Below, in pieces: positions 1-6,907 of a stretch of DNA of 45,131 nt; position 1 is the stretch's first letter; every line of letters starts with the position of its first letter. Both the position numbers and the translations under genes were made by a program. The stretch comes from Clostridia bacterium (GTDB lineage: Bacteria > Bacillota > Clostridia > Oscillospirales > Acutalibacteraceae). Location of the stretch: positions 1 to 45,131 of the forward strand of contig CAAFXS010000042.1 of assembly GCA_900767025.1 (NCBI GenBank), given 5' to 3'. The notes under the pieces are model-generated. The model made no database searches, was not told the origin of the DNA, and worked only from the letters and a program-made list of their open reading frames with translations.

Positions 1-54
1 ACAGGCCTTTACAAATCTTGTGATGGATGTTATATTACATATGTTACTTGAATA

Positions 55-172
55 GTCGGTGTTTATTACGACGAGGGTCCACCCGTTCCCATCCCGAACA
101 CGGTAGTTAAGCTCATTCGTGCCGAAAATACTTGGCGGGCAGCCGCCCGGGAAAATAGGTAATGCCGACACT
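55..172 (+). rRNA. rrf: 5S ribosomal RNA
   Basis: The sequence carries the conserved bacterial 5S core (CCCATCCCGAACACGG around 91-106 and AGTTAAGC around 107-114). The 5' GTCGGTG and 3' GCCGACAC ends can pair to form helix I. The 54 bases before it are AT-rich and fit the 23S-5S spacer of an rRNA operon whose larger genes lie outside the window. A strong terminator follows directly, so this is the end of the operon. The exact ends may be off by one or two bases. Confidence 0.95.
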
Positions 173-176
173 TTCA

Positions 177-208
177 AAACCACTAACCCCTTCGGTTGGT
201 GGTTTTTT
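177..208 (+). terminator. Rho-independent terminator of the rRNA operon
   Basis: A 12-bp stem (AAACCACTAACC / GGTTGGTGGTTT) with a short CCTTC-type loop is followed by a run of six T. It lies 5 bases after the 5S gene. A near-identical hairpin recurs at 1296-1337 after the next gene. Confidence 0.9.
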
Positions 209-267
209 CGTTGACTTTACTTTTGTTCTTTGATATATTTATTTTAACACATATTTTGGAGGATGAT

Positions 268-1269
268 ATGGATTTACCAAAGCTTAAACGAGGCTCAAAA
301 ATCGGATTGATTTCACCATCTGCTCCGATTACATATGATGCGCCTTACGCAACTAAAGTGGCAGAAAAGTTTTTATTATCAAAGGGTTATCAAATTGTTA
401 AAGGCAGTTTGTTTTGCAAAATTGATTCCTCCTATCGTTCCGGAACAATAGATGAAAGAGTCAGTGAGCTTAATGAAATGATTCATAATGACGATATTGA
501 TTGCATAATGGCGGTGGCCGGTGGTTTTGTTTCTGTTTCTATGTTGCCATATATTGATTATGATTATCTAAAACATCATCCTAAAATAATAGTAGGACAT
601 TCTGATGTTACATCATTATTGTTGGCAATATATGAAAAATGCGGTTTCCCAACCTTTTACGGTCCAAATTTTGTTACTTCTTTTGCTCATAACGAGTTTT
701 ATCAAGAATATTCGCTGGATTGCCTTGAAAATGTTGTAAATAATTGCGGTATCTTCAAACTTGATATGCCGAAATGTTATAATGATGAAACCCTTGATTA
801 CTATTTTACAGACAGGGATTTCGATAAAATTCGTGAAGAGGATCCTTTGAAAGAAAACAATTGGAATGTTGTAATAAACGGAATCGCAAAGGGACGGCTA
901 ATAGGAGGAAATACTGACAACCTTTCACTTTTATATGGCAGTCCATATTGTCCCGAAATTAAGCAGGGAGATATACTTTTTATTGAAAATGTCAACGAAG
1001 AGGCGGATTTTTTTGAAAGAATAATTTCCACTTTGAATTTGTATGGTGTATTTGACAGAATTTCTGGCTTGATAATTGGAAAAGCAAAGGGATACGATGA
1101 AATCGGTAGCGGTAAAAAGGAAATTGATATATTTTTAGAAATTGTAAAGGAACCTCAATTTCCAATAATAACAGAGGTTGATTGCGGTCATACCACACCG
1201 ATTATGACCTTGCCCATAGGAAAAACTGTGGAGCTCGACACTTTCAAAAAAACTATAACAATATTTTAA
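268..1269 (+). CDS. LD-carboxypeptidase, peptidase family S66 (LdcA/MccF-like)
   Basis: The 333-residue protein has the S66 serine-peptidase layout: a nucleophile Ser in GHSDVTS (about S112), a Glu in LFIENVNEE (about E240) and a His in DCGHTTP (about H308), the family's Ser-Glu-His triad. The family cleaves L,D peptide bonds in murein tetrapeptides (LdcA, cell-wall recycling) or in microcin C-type nucleotide-peptides (MccF, immunity); the sequence alone does not decide. There is no signal peptide, so it should be cytoplasmic. The reading frame stays open upstream into the rRNA terminator, but ATG 268 is preferred because GGAGG sits 5 bases before it and the family begins with a LPKLKRGSKIGLISPS-type N-terminus. 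It is a single gene closed by its own terminator. Confidence 0.9.
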   Translation: MDLPKLKRGSKIGLISPSAPITYDAPYATKVAEKFLLSKGYQIVKGSLFCKIDSSYRSGTIDERVSELNEMIHNDDIDCIMAVAGGFVSVSMLPYIDYDYLKHHPKIIVGHSDVTSLLLAIYEKCGFPTFYGPNFVTSFAHNEFYQEYSLDCLENVVNNCGIFKLDMPKCYNDETLDYYFTDRDFDKIREEDPLKENNWNVVINGIAKGRLIGGNTDNLSLLYGSPYCPEIKQGDILFIENVNEEADFFERIISTLNLYGVFDRISGLIIGKAKGYDEIGSGKKEIDIFLEIVKEPQFPIITEVDCGHTTPIMTLPIGKTVELDTFKKTITIF

Positions 1270-1295
1270 AAGCGCAAGGTAAGATTATTGATAAT

Positions 1296-1337
1296 AAAAC
1301 CACTAACCCCCTTCGGTTGGTGGTTTTGCTTTTTTAT
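1296..1337 (+). terminator. Rho-independent terminator of the LD-carboxypeptidase gene
   Basis: The stem AAAACCACTAACC / GGTTGGTGGTTTT is followed by GCTTTTTTATTTT. Apart from one extra C in the loop, it repeats the hairpin after the 5S gene. Confidence 0.88.
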
Positions 1338-1388
1338 TTTAATTATGTTATACTTATTCAAACAAATAATTGAAATGTGGTATCGGTT

Positions 1389-1752
1389 ATGAGTAACAAA
1401 ATTTGCCTTGCCTATATCAGTGGCAGTGACAAACAGGACGGAACCTTTGAAAAAAACCTCAAGCAAATTGATTTCAAGATGCTTACACATATAAGTGTTG
1501 CTTTTCTAAAATAAAAGAGACTGACGGCAAGTGGTTGCCTTATATATCTGATGAAATCAAAAGCGGAATTAATAAAATCAAATCAGAAATTATTTCACAA
1601 AGTGCTGATACAAAATTACTTTGTTTGATATTGAAAAGAAAGCAAACTGGGCACGCCAAAACGGTTTAGGCGGAGTATTTTGCTGGGAAATAACAGGTGA
1701 TGATAATAACCGAATTTTAAACGCTATGAATAAAGGAATTTTCGGAGAGTAA
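1389..1752 (+). pseudogene. Relic of a GH18 (chitinase-like) glycoside hydrolase
   Basis: Three pieces in different frames read as one decayed GH18 protein. ATG 1389 opens SNKICLAYISGSD...LTHISVAFLK and stops at 1512-1514. A shifted frame continues with SKIKETDGKWLPYISDEIKSG up to about 1625. A third frame gives DIEKKANWARQNGLGGVFCWEITGDD and ends at the stop 1750-1752. The first matches strand 1 of the GH18 barrel (a ...AYxxxW/S start) and the last matches its C-terminal GGVFxWE strand. The middle, with the catalytic DxxDxDxE region, is missing: only about 120 codons remain of the usual 320 or more. This is therefore an internal deletion plus frameshifts, and no functional product is expected. 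It directly precedes the acetyltransferase gene and contributes that gene's ribosome-binding site. Confidence 0.72.
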
Positions 1753-1756
1753 CAGG

Positions 1757-2317
1757 ATGAATAATATTACCATAAGACCACTTCAAAGCAGTGATAAGGT
1801 TGATGTTGAGCGTATTTGTATTGCTACGGCATCGCCTGAGCTGTGTAAAAATGAAAATATGAGGGAATATACACTCAATATGTATAACCGCTACTATACA
1901 AGAGTGGTCAGCCATAGCTTTGTGGCGGTTAATGACCAAGATAAACCCATAGGTTATATCCTTTGTGCACCTGATTATAATTTGTATAAAAAAGATTTTT
2001 TCAAAAATGAGCTGAAAGAAATTAGAAAGCTCGGTATCGGTAAATATCTTTTTTCTCGCAGTGAGGTTGTGTTTTACAAAAAATACAGCAAAGAATATCC
2101 TGCGCATTTGCATATTGATATTTTACCTGAGTATCAAGGTATGCATATCGGTACAAATTTGATGAATACACTGCTTGAGTATCTTAAAGATAAAGGTGTT
2201 AAGGGCTTAATGCTGTCAGTCGCTCCACAGAATAAAGGAGCCATTGCTTTTTACGAAAGCTGTGGGTTTAATGTTTTGTCAAACAGACCCGCTTTGGTTT
2301 ACGGCATCAAATTGTAG
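1757..2317 (+). CDS. GNAT family N-acetyltransferase
   Basis: A 186-residue single-domain GNAT enzyme. Motif A is visible as HIDILPEYQGMHIGTNLMNTL (Q/RxxGxG/A acetyl-CoA pyrophosphate loop, here QGMHIGT). Motif B is AIAFYESCGFNVL near the C-terminus. The N-terminus (ITIRPLQSSDKVDVERICI) is typical. It should transfer the acetyl group of acetyl-CoA to an amine, but the substrate cannot be told. The spacing GGAGAG-N7-ATG supports the start at 1757. The gene follows a GH18 relic and probably lies in an accessory segment; no partner gene is evident. Confidence 0.85.
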   Translation: MNNITIRPLQSSDKVDVERICIATASPELCKNENMREYTLNMYNRYYTRVVSHSFVAVNDQDKPIGYILCAPDYNLYKKDFFKNELKEIRKLGIGKYLFSRSEVVFYKKYSKEYPAHLHIDILPEYQGMHIGTNLMNTLLEYLKDKGVKGLMLSVAPQNKGAIAFYESCGFNVLSNRPALVYGIKL

Positions 2318-2330
2318 CGAGATAATTTTC

Positions 2331-2359
2331 TTGACATATTTAACCATTTATGCTATTTT
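2331..2359 (+). promoter_or_regulatory. Promoter, TTGACA-N17-TATTTT
   Basis: A consensus -35 (2331-2336) is separated by 17 bases from TATTTT (2354-2359). It is placed to transcribe the small ORF at 2384 and the methyltransferase behind the terminator at 2501. Confidence 0.6.
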
Positions 2360-2383
2360 GTTAATAACAAAGAGGTAGTTATT

Positions 2384-2482
2384 ATGATTAATTTATTTTC
2401 AAAATCCTATCAGCCTTCTCAGTCTATGCATTTTGCATGGGCTTATTCGCCGTGGGTTCATCGGGATTTTGAAAGGAAATAA
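2384..2482 (+). CDS. Putative 32-residue leader peptide or small protein
   Basis: ATG 2384 lies behind AGAGG (2371-2375) and a good promoter, and opens 32 codons ending at TAA 2480-2482. The second half, HFAWAYSPWVHRDFERK, is rich in Trp, His and charged residues. A strong intrinsic terminator lies 18 bases after its stop, and the next gene starts only about 36 bases past that terminator. The arrangement promoter, short ORF, terminator, gene is the layout of a transcription-attenuation leader. I could not find a clear anti-terminator pairing, so it may equally be a free small protein or a remnant of a deleted gene. No family is recognised. Confidence 0.4.
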   Translation: MINLFSKSYQPSQSMHFAWAYSPWVHRDFERK

Positions 2483-2500
2483 TATACATTTTTCGTTTTA

Positions 2501-2541
2501 AAGCACTGATGAACAGCAATGTTTGTCAGTGCTTATTTTTT
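2501..2541 (+). terminator. Intrinsic terminator or attenuator between the small ORF and the methyltransferase
   Basis: A perfect 9-bp stem (AAGCACTGA / TCAGTGCTT) with an inner AACA/TGTT extension is followed by ATTTTTTATT. It lies between the putative leader ORF and the downstream gene. Confidence 0.75.
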
Positions 2542-2576
2542 ATTATTATCATCTAACACGAAAAGAGGTTTTAGTT

Positions 2577-3131
2577 ATGTTAACTAACAAAAATATTGAT
2601 TACGGAAAAGCATTTGATTGGGGGCTCACAAGCGAAGCTTATGCAAAATTCAGGGATATTTACCCAAAAGAGCTGTATGACAGACTGCGTGAATTAGGTG
2701 TTGCAGTTGACGGCACAGCCTGGCTTGATATAGGCACAGGTACCGGCGTTTTACCGCAGAACCTATATAACGAAAATGCAAGCATTACCGCTGTGGATAT
2801 TACGGAAGAGCAGATTAATTACGCCCGCCTTAAAGCAAAAGAGAACGGCTGGAATATAAACTATATGGTTTCTCCGGCGGAAAGCACCGGCTTGCCGGAT
2901 AACAGCTTTGACACCATAACAGCCGCCCAGTGCTTTTGGTATCTTGACCGTGATAAAATGATTTCGGAGATAAAAAGGATGTTAAAGCCCGGCGGAAGGT
3001 TTATAAAAGTTTACCTAACCTACACCTTAGACGATGAAATTGCATCTGCAAGTCACACTCTTGTAAAGAAAATGAATAAAACTTGGACGCCGGATCACAA
3101 TGCGATACATAGAAAAGTATCTCAAACCTAA
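2577..3131 (+). pseudogene. Class I SAM-dependent methyltransferase, C-terminally truncated
   Basis: ATG 2577 follows AAAAGAGG. The protein has the Rossmann motif I LDIGTGTGVLP, the acidic ribose-binding VDITEEQ, the post-I region SPAESTGLPDNSFD and the strand LKPGGRFIKV. Relatives with this N-terminus (FDWGLTS..YAKFRDIYP) are, as I recall the family, about 250 residues. Here the similarity stops at about residue 170 (MNKTWTPDH), after which the frame reads out of phase through the next methyltransferase and ends at 3131. The last 70-80 residues are therefore lost by a deletion whose join lies near 3095-3100. The SAM fold may survive, but activity is doubtful. The substrate is unknown. Confidence 0.75.
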
Positions 3132-3786
3132 TTATAAAATAATTGAAATCGGTGCAGGCACAGGCAGGTATTCCATTGATCTTGCGGATATGGGTTGTGA
3201 TGTTACTGCGGTGGAGCTTGTACCTCATAATATTAATATTATGAAGAAAAAGGTTAAGCCTAAACATAATATTAAAATATATGAGGGCAATGCCTGTGAC
3301 CTGTCATTTATTGACAGCGATACATATGACATTGTTTTATTGCTTGGTCCCATGTATCATTTGTTTACCGATGAGGATAAGAACAAAGCAATCGGTGAGG
3401 CATTAAGAGTGGCTAAAACAGGCGGTATAGTCTATTCGGCATATTGCAACAACGATACCTGTATGTATAAGATGTTTTACAAAAAGAGAATTTTATCGTA
3501 TTTGGATAGGGGATTGATTGATGAAAACTATCATGCAAAATCAAGTCCTAATGAGATATTTGAGCTTTACAGAAAGCCTGATATTGATAACCTAATGAAA
3601 GATTTTAATGTAACAAGGCTTCATTTTGTAGGTGTTGATATGCTGTCTTACTTATACAGTAATAAGCTTGACAGACTAAACAAAAGAGAATTTGAGGAGT
3701 ATATGAAATTTTTATCAACCATATGTGAAAGAGAGGATTTAGTAGGCTTTTCAGAACATATGCTTGATATTTTCAGAAAGGAGTAA
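3100..3786 (+). CDS. Class I SAM-dependent methyltransferase, N-terminally truncated
   Basis: The 228 residues begin exactly at MRYIEKYLKP, which in relatives I know is preceded by about 25-35 residues (a ..YNxxxEDxRLxxxxxxVEFLTT segment). SAM-binding motif I IIEIGAGTGRYS, ELVPHNI and DSDTYDIVLLLGPMYHL are intact, as is the C-terminal substrate-side region. ATG 3100 lies inside the end of the preceding truncated methyltransferase, with only GCCGGA as a weak Shine-Dalgarno-like stretch, so expression would depend on translation of the upstream frame. The two genes appear to be the two halves left after one deletion. I keep it as a CDS because the catalytic fold is complete. Confidence 0.7.
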   Translation: MRYIEKYLKPNYKIIEIGAGTGRYSIDLADMGCDVTAVELVPHNINIMKKKVKPKHNIKIYEGNACDLSFIDSDTYDIVLLLGPMYHLFTDEDKNKAIGEALRVAKTGGIVYSAYCNNDTCMYKMFYKKRILSYLDRGLIDENYHAKSSPNEIFELYRKPDIDNLMKDFNVTRLHFVGVDMLSYLYSNKLDRLNKREFEEYMKFLSTICEREDLVGFSEHMLDIFRKE

Positions 3787-3797
3787 AATGATAAAAA

Positions 3798-4328
3798 ATG
3801 ACTAAACACAAGGAACCTGTTTTGGAAACAGAACGGTTAATTATAAGACCTATTGAGCTTAGTGATGCGCAGGAAATCTATCAGTGGACAAGTGATGAAC
3901 GGGTTACAAAATATATGTCCTATCCCACTCATACAGATATTAGCCAAACTATTGACTGGATTAAATCAACACTGACGGAGGAAAAGGAATACAACTGGGT
4001 TTTTGTGCTGAAAGAAAATAATAAGGTGATAGGCACAGGCGGCATCGGTCCGGATAATTATTTGAAGGGTTATTGGGGAATAGGCTATAATCTGAACTAT
4101 GATTACTGGCACAGGGGTTATTGCACCGAGGCAATGAAAGCAGTCATCGCTTTTGCACATAATGAACTTGGAGTAAATAAAATTTGCAGTACCCACGCTG
4201 TCGATAACCCGCGGTCGGGCAAGGTAATGGAAAAATGCGGGCTTACCTTTCATCATAACGGCGAGTTTTCAAAAATAGACAAAAGCATAACCTTTAAATC
4301 TAAAATCTATACTCTTGATTTTGATTAG
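3798..4328 (+). CDS. GNAT N-acetyltransferase, RimJ/RimL-like
   Basis: A 176-residue enzyme of the Acetyltransf_3 type: LETERLIIRPIELSDAQEIYQW at the N-terminus, WGIGYNLNYDYWHRGYCTEAMKAVIAF as motif A (acetyl-CoA binding, HRGYCTEA) and NPRSGKVMEKCGLTF as motif B. RimJ/L-like enzymes acetylate protein N-termini, tRNA-linked or antibiotic amines; the target here is unknown. The start at 3798 has AAAGGAG (3777-3783) upstream; the earlier in-phase option at 3788 gives only a five-codon peptide. It lies 11 bases after the methyltransferase and is probably co-transcribed. Confidence 0.85.
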   Translation: MTKHKEPVLETERLIIRPIELSDAQEIYQWTSDERVTKYMSYPTHTDISQTIDWIKSTLTEEKEYNWVFVLKENNKVIGTGGIGPDNYLKGYWGIGYNLNYDYWHRGYCTEAMKAVIAFAHNELGVNKICSTHAVDNPRSGKVMEKCGLTFHHNGEFSKIDKSITFKSKIYTLDFD

Positions 4329-4348
4329 TGGATTATTTAAATATATTA

Positions 4349-4377
4349 TTGACTATATATGTAATTCGTACTATTAT
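4349..4377 (+). promoter_or_regulatory. Promoter of the MATE operon, TTGACT-N17-TATTAT
   Basis: The -35 TTGACT (4349-4354) and -10 TATTAT (4372-4377) are spaced by exactly 17 bases. The start codon of the MATE gene lies 29 bases after the -10. Confidence 0.8.
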
Positions 4378-4406
4378 GTTAATGGATTAATCAAGAGGTA
4401 GCTTTA

Positions 4407-5756
4407 ATGAAAAATGATTTGCTTACAGGCAAGCCTGTAAAAAGTATAATACTGTTTGCCCTGCCGATTATGGCAAGCTCAATGCTTCAGTATAATTACA
4501 ATCTAGTTGATAACATAATAGTTGGCAGATTTGTTGGTACAGACGCTTTGGCGGCAGTGGGCAGTGTCGGTGCAATCAACAGCTTTATTATCGGCGCTGC
4601 CTTGGGTCTTACCTCAGGATTTACAATATCCGTTGCCCAAAGCTTCGGTGCAGGCGATAAACGGAGGATGAATAAATTTGCCGGCAACAGTATAAGCTTG
4701 TCGCTTATAATCGGTGTTCTAATTGTTATAATCGCCCATATCCTTTGTTTTCCGTTGCTACGGCTTTTAAAAACTCCTGAAAATATCATTGATATATCCG
4801 CATCTTATTTGAATGTGCTGTATTTCGGCGTTCCTATTCAAATGCTTCTTAATAATTTCAACGCCCTGTCAAGAGCGGTGGGGGATAGCAAAAAGCCCCT
4901 TTATTTCCTGATAGCAAGCGTAATAATCAACCTTTGCCTTGACTTGCTTTTTGTTGGCTATTTCAAATGGGGAGTAGTGGGTGCTGCCTGGGCGACAAAT
5001 ATTTCACAGATAACTGCAATGACCCTTGTAGGCTTGTATATCTTAAAATATAACAAGGAGCTTGATGTTACAAAAAGGGATTTAATCCCTGACGGGAAAA
5101 CCTCATGGAAGCAGTTAAAAATGGGTATACCCATTTCGCTTCAGTTTACTATTACTTCCATAGGTACAATGACTCTGCAAACGGCAGTTAACGGCTTTGG
5201 CTCCGATGTAATCGCAGGCTTTACCGCCGCAGGACGATTTGAACAGCTTACAAACATTCCCATGTCGGGTCTTGGTGTGGGTACAATGACCTTTGTTTCC
5301 CAAAACTACGGCGCAAGGAATTATAAAAGAATTATCAGCAGTGTCAGAAAAATATTTTTCCTTGATATTTCCGTTTCCGTTGTTTGCAGTTTGCTGCTTG
5401 TTTTTGTGGGTCCCTATGTTGTCAGATTGTTTATGACTGAGTATAATGAAAGTATAATGTTTGCGGCAAAGCATTATCTTAATGCCATTGCTCAGTGTTA
5501 CAGCCTTGTGGCAGTGCTCTTTGTGTTTAGAAACACTCTACAGGGTATGGGCTTTACATATGCAAACACTATTGCAGGAGCAGGTGAGCTTTTCGGCCGC
5601 CTTGCAGTTGCGCTGATATTTACACCGCTTATCGGATTTAATGCCGTGTGCTATGCAGGTCCTGCCGCATGGCTGCTTGCAGACATACCCCTTGTTGTGT
5701 TATACTTAATTAAACAGAATAAATTTAAAAAGCTTTTGATTAAGGAGAATAGTTAA
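4407..5756 (+). CDS. MATE family multidrug/sodium exporter
   Basis: A 449-residue protein with about 12 hydrophobic segments in two similar halves. The N-terminus MKNDLLTGKPVKSIILFALP and the following MASSMLQYNYNLVDNIIVGRFVG are the typical start of the DinF/NorM-like clostridial MATE branch (LxxGxxxxxLxxFAxP; D in the first helix pair). The family extrudes cationic drugs or metabolites in exchange for Na+ or H+ across the cytoplasmic membrane. The second half begins near residue 230 (GIPISLQFTITSIGTM), mirroring the first. AGAGG lies 10 bases before the ATG. It is the first gene of a two-gene operon with the YhhN-like protein, whose start follows after one base. Confidence 0.92.
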   Translation: MKNDLLTGKPVKSIILFALPIMASSMLQYNYNLVDNIIVGRFVGTDALAAVGSVGAINSFIIGAALGLTSGFTISVAQSFGAGDKRRMNKFAGNSISLSLIIGVLIVIIAHILCFPLLRLLKTPENIIDISASYLNVLYFGVPIQMLLNNFNALSRAVGDSKKPLYFLIASVIINLCLDLLFVGYFKWGVVGAAWATNISQITAMTLVGLYILKYNKELDVTKRDLIPDGKTSWKQLKMGIPISLQFTITSIGTMTLQTAVNGFGSDVIAGFTAAGRFEQLTNIPMSGLGVGTMTFVSQNYGARNYKRIISSVRKIFFLDISVSVVCSLLLVFVGPYVVRLFMTEYNESIMFAAKHYLNAIAQCYSLVAVLFVFRNTLQGMGFTYANTIAGAGELFGRLAVALIFTPLIGFNAVCYAGPAAWLLADIPLVVLYLIKQNKFKKLLIKENS

Positions 5757-5757
5757 T

Positions 5758-6453
5758 ATGTGGTATTATATTGTTCTTGCTGTTGGAGTAGTTGTTTCGC
5801 TTGTATTTTGTTTTTCAAGGAGCAAGGGATTTAGTGTAAAGAATGTATTGTTTAAGTCAGTTTCAAGCCTTTGCTATCTGCTTACGGCTGTGTTTGCACT
5901 TATTAATAATCCTGATGCAAATTCCTACGGTTCGCTTATTATTATGGGCGGTGCGCTGGGATTAGTAGGCGATATTTGTCTTGACTTAAAGGGCGTTTAT
6001 AAGCAGGATGAAAGTACATATCTTAAAGCAGGCTTTATATTCTTTTTAGTGGGTCATATTTTTTATATTTCAGCGGTGCTGAATACCGTTAAAATGAAAT
6101 GGTATTTAATTCTCATCAGTGCGGTTATTTCAATAATTATCGGTATAGGAACGGTTGCCTCTGCAAATATAATGAAGGTGCACTACGGCGCTTACAGAAA
6201 AATTGTTGCGATTTATTGCTCATTTCTTGCAATGACAACAGTGGTATCTCTCATCGCGGCAATCACCACCGGCTTCCAAAAGGGCTACGTGCTTCTTGCC
6301 ATCGGTGCCGTTTCCTTCCTGCTTTCAGATGCAGTTTTGTCCAATACCTTCTTCGGCAGAGGAAAGGATAAAGGCTATCATTTTTTCATAAATCATTTTC
6401 TTTACTATGCAGGCCAGTATTTAATTGCCGCATCGGTAATGTTTATGAAATAA
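5758..6453 (+). CDS. YhhN/TMEM86 family membrane protein (lysoplasmalogenase-like)
   Basis: A 231-residue protein with about eight membrane segments. The family signatures are present: GLVGDICLDL near residue 75 (conserved Gly-Asp), SFLLSDAVL near 185 (second conserved Asp) and the C-terminal HFLYYAGQYLIAAS. Characterised members hydrolyse the vinyl-ether bond of lysoplasmalogens. Plasmalogens occur in anaerobic Clostridia, so the activity makes sense but is inferred. AAGGAG lies 9-15 bases before the ATG, and only one base separates it from the MATE stop, so the two are co-transcribed. Confidence 0.82.
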   Translation: MWYYIVLAVGVVVSLVFCFSRSKGFSVKNVLFKSVSSLCYLLTAVFALINNPDANSYGSLIIMGGALGLVGDICLDLKGVYKQDESTYLKAGFIFFLVGHIFYISAVLNTVKMKWYLILISAVISIIIGIGTVASANIMKVHYGAYRKIVAIYCSFLAMTTVVSLIAAITTGFQKGYVLLAIGAVSFLLSDAVLSNTFFGRGKDKGYHFFINHFLYYAGQYLIAASVMFMK

Positions 6454-6457
6454 ACTA

Positions 6458-6486
6458 TTGACATAAAAGTAAATTGGTGGTATTAT
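6458..6486 (+). promoter_or_regulatory. Promoter of the tRNA unit, TTGACA-N17-TATTAT
   Basis: A perfect -35 (6458-6463) and a good -10 (6481-6486) with 17-base spacing lie 39 bases before tRNA-Met. A small dyad TGATGA/TCATCA (6501-6518) lies in the leader. Confidence 0.85.
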
Positions 6487-6525
6487 ATCAAAGTCACAGT
6501 TGATGAGATTTGTCATCAGGTGTAC

Positions 6526-6602
6526 GGGCCATTAGCTCAGTTGGTTAGAGCAACCGGCTCATAACCGGTTGGTCCGGGGTTCGAGTCCCTGATGGCCAAC
6601 CA
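6526..6602 (+). tRNA. tRNA-Met (anticodon CAT), elongator type
   Basis: A 77-base cloverleaf with encoded CCA. The anticodon stem ACCGG/CCGGT encloses loop CTCATAA, giving anticodon CAT. The T-arm is CGGGG-TTCGAGT-CCCTG. The anticodon stem lacks the three G-C pairs of initiator tRNA, so this is the elongator. The first acceptor pair is G1 opposite A72 (6526/6598), a mismatch instead of the usual G-C. I cannot exclude the tRNA-Ile2 class (modified CAT), though the body matches elongator Met. Confidence 0.93.
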
Positions 6603-6608
6603 ATATTT

Positions 6609-6684
6609 AGGGGTATAGCTCAGTTGGTAGAGCAGCGGTCTCCAAAACCGCGTGCCGAGGGTTCAAGTCCTTCTGCCCCTGCCA
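6609..6684 (+). tRNA. tRNA-Trp (anticodon CCA)
   Basis: A 76-base cloverleaf with encoded 3' CCA. The acceptor stem AGGGGTA pairs with TGCCCCT, the anticodon loop is CTCCAAA (CCA) and the T-loop is TTCAAGT. It starts six bases after tRNA-Met and shares its promoter and terminator. Confidence 0.96.
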
Positions 6685-6689
6685 AAAAG

Positions 6690-6720
6690 AAAGAACACCT
6701 TTTGGTGTTCTTTTCTTTTT
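6690..6720 (+). terminator. Terminator of the tRNA-Met/tRNA-Trp unit
   Basis: The stem AAGAACACC / GGTGTTCTT with loop TTTT is followed by TTCTTTTT. Confidence 0.9.
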
Positions 6721-6728
6721 GCTTAAAA

Positions 6729-6801
6729 GCAGAAGGACTTGAACCACGAAATTCAAAAGTGTGTAACACTTTTGACAGAAAACAGTCCGGGGGACTGTTT
6801 T
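6729..6801 (+). repeat. Antisense T-arm plus hairpin element (copy 1, tRNA-Trp)
   Basis: Directly after the tRNA terminator, GCAGAAGGACTTGAAC (6729-6744) is the exact reverse complement of the T-arm/acceptor part of the preceding tRNA-Trp (6661-6676). A hairpin CAAAAGTG/CACTTTTG follows, then a perfect 10-bp hairpin AAAACAGTCC-GGG-GGACTGTTTT (6779-6801). The same order (tRNA, terminator, antisense T-arm, AAAACAGT hairpin) recurs at the tRNA-Leu locus at 36.3 kb. The function is unknown. Confidence 0.6.
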
Positions 6802-6907
6802 CGCATTGAGTTGATTATTAAGCCCCTGCATAACAATTACTAATTTACTTTATCTTGAAATTATGATATATTTTTCTTGAAAAAATGTTTTAGAGAAGGT
6901 GAATTTT

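Noticed and set aside
6607..6831. Open frames of 60-75 codons across tRNA-Trp on both strands
   Set aside because: They translate the tRNA gene, its terminator and the antisense T-arm element; they have no ribosome-binding site and are known false ORFs at tRNA loci.
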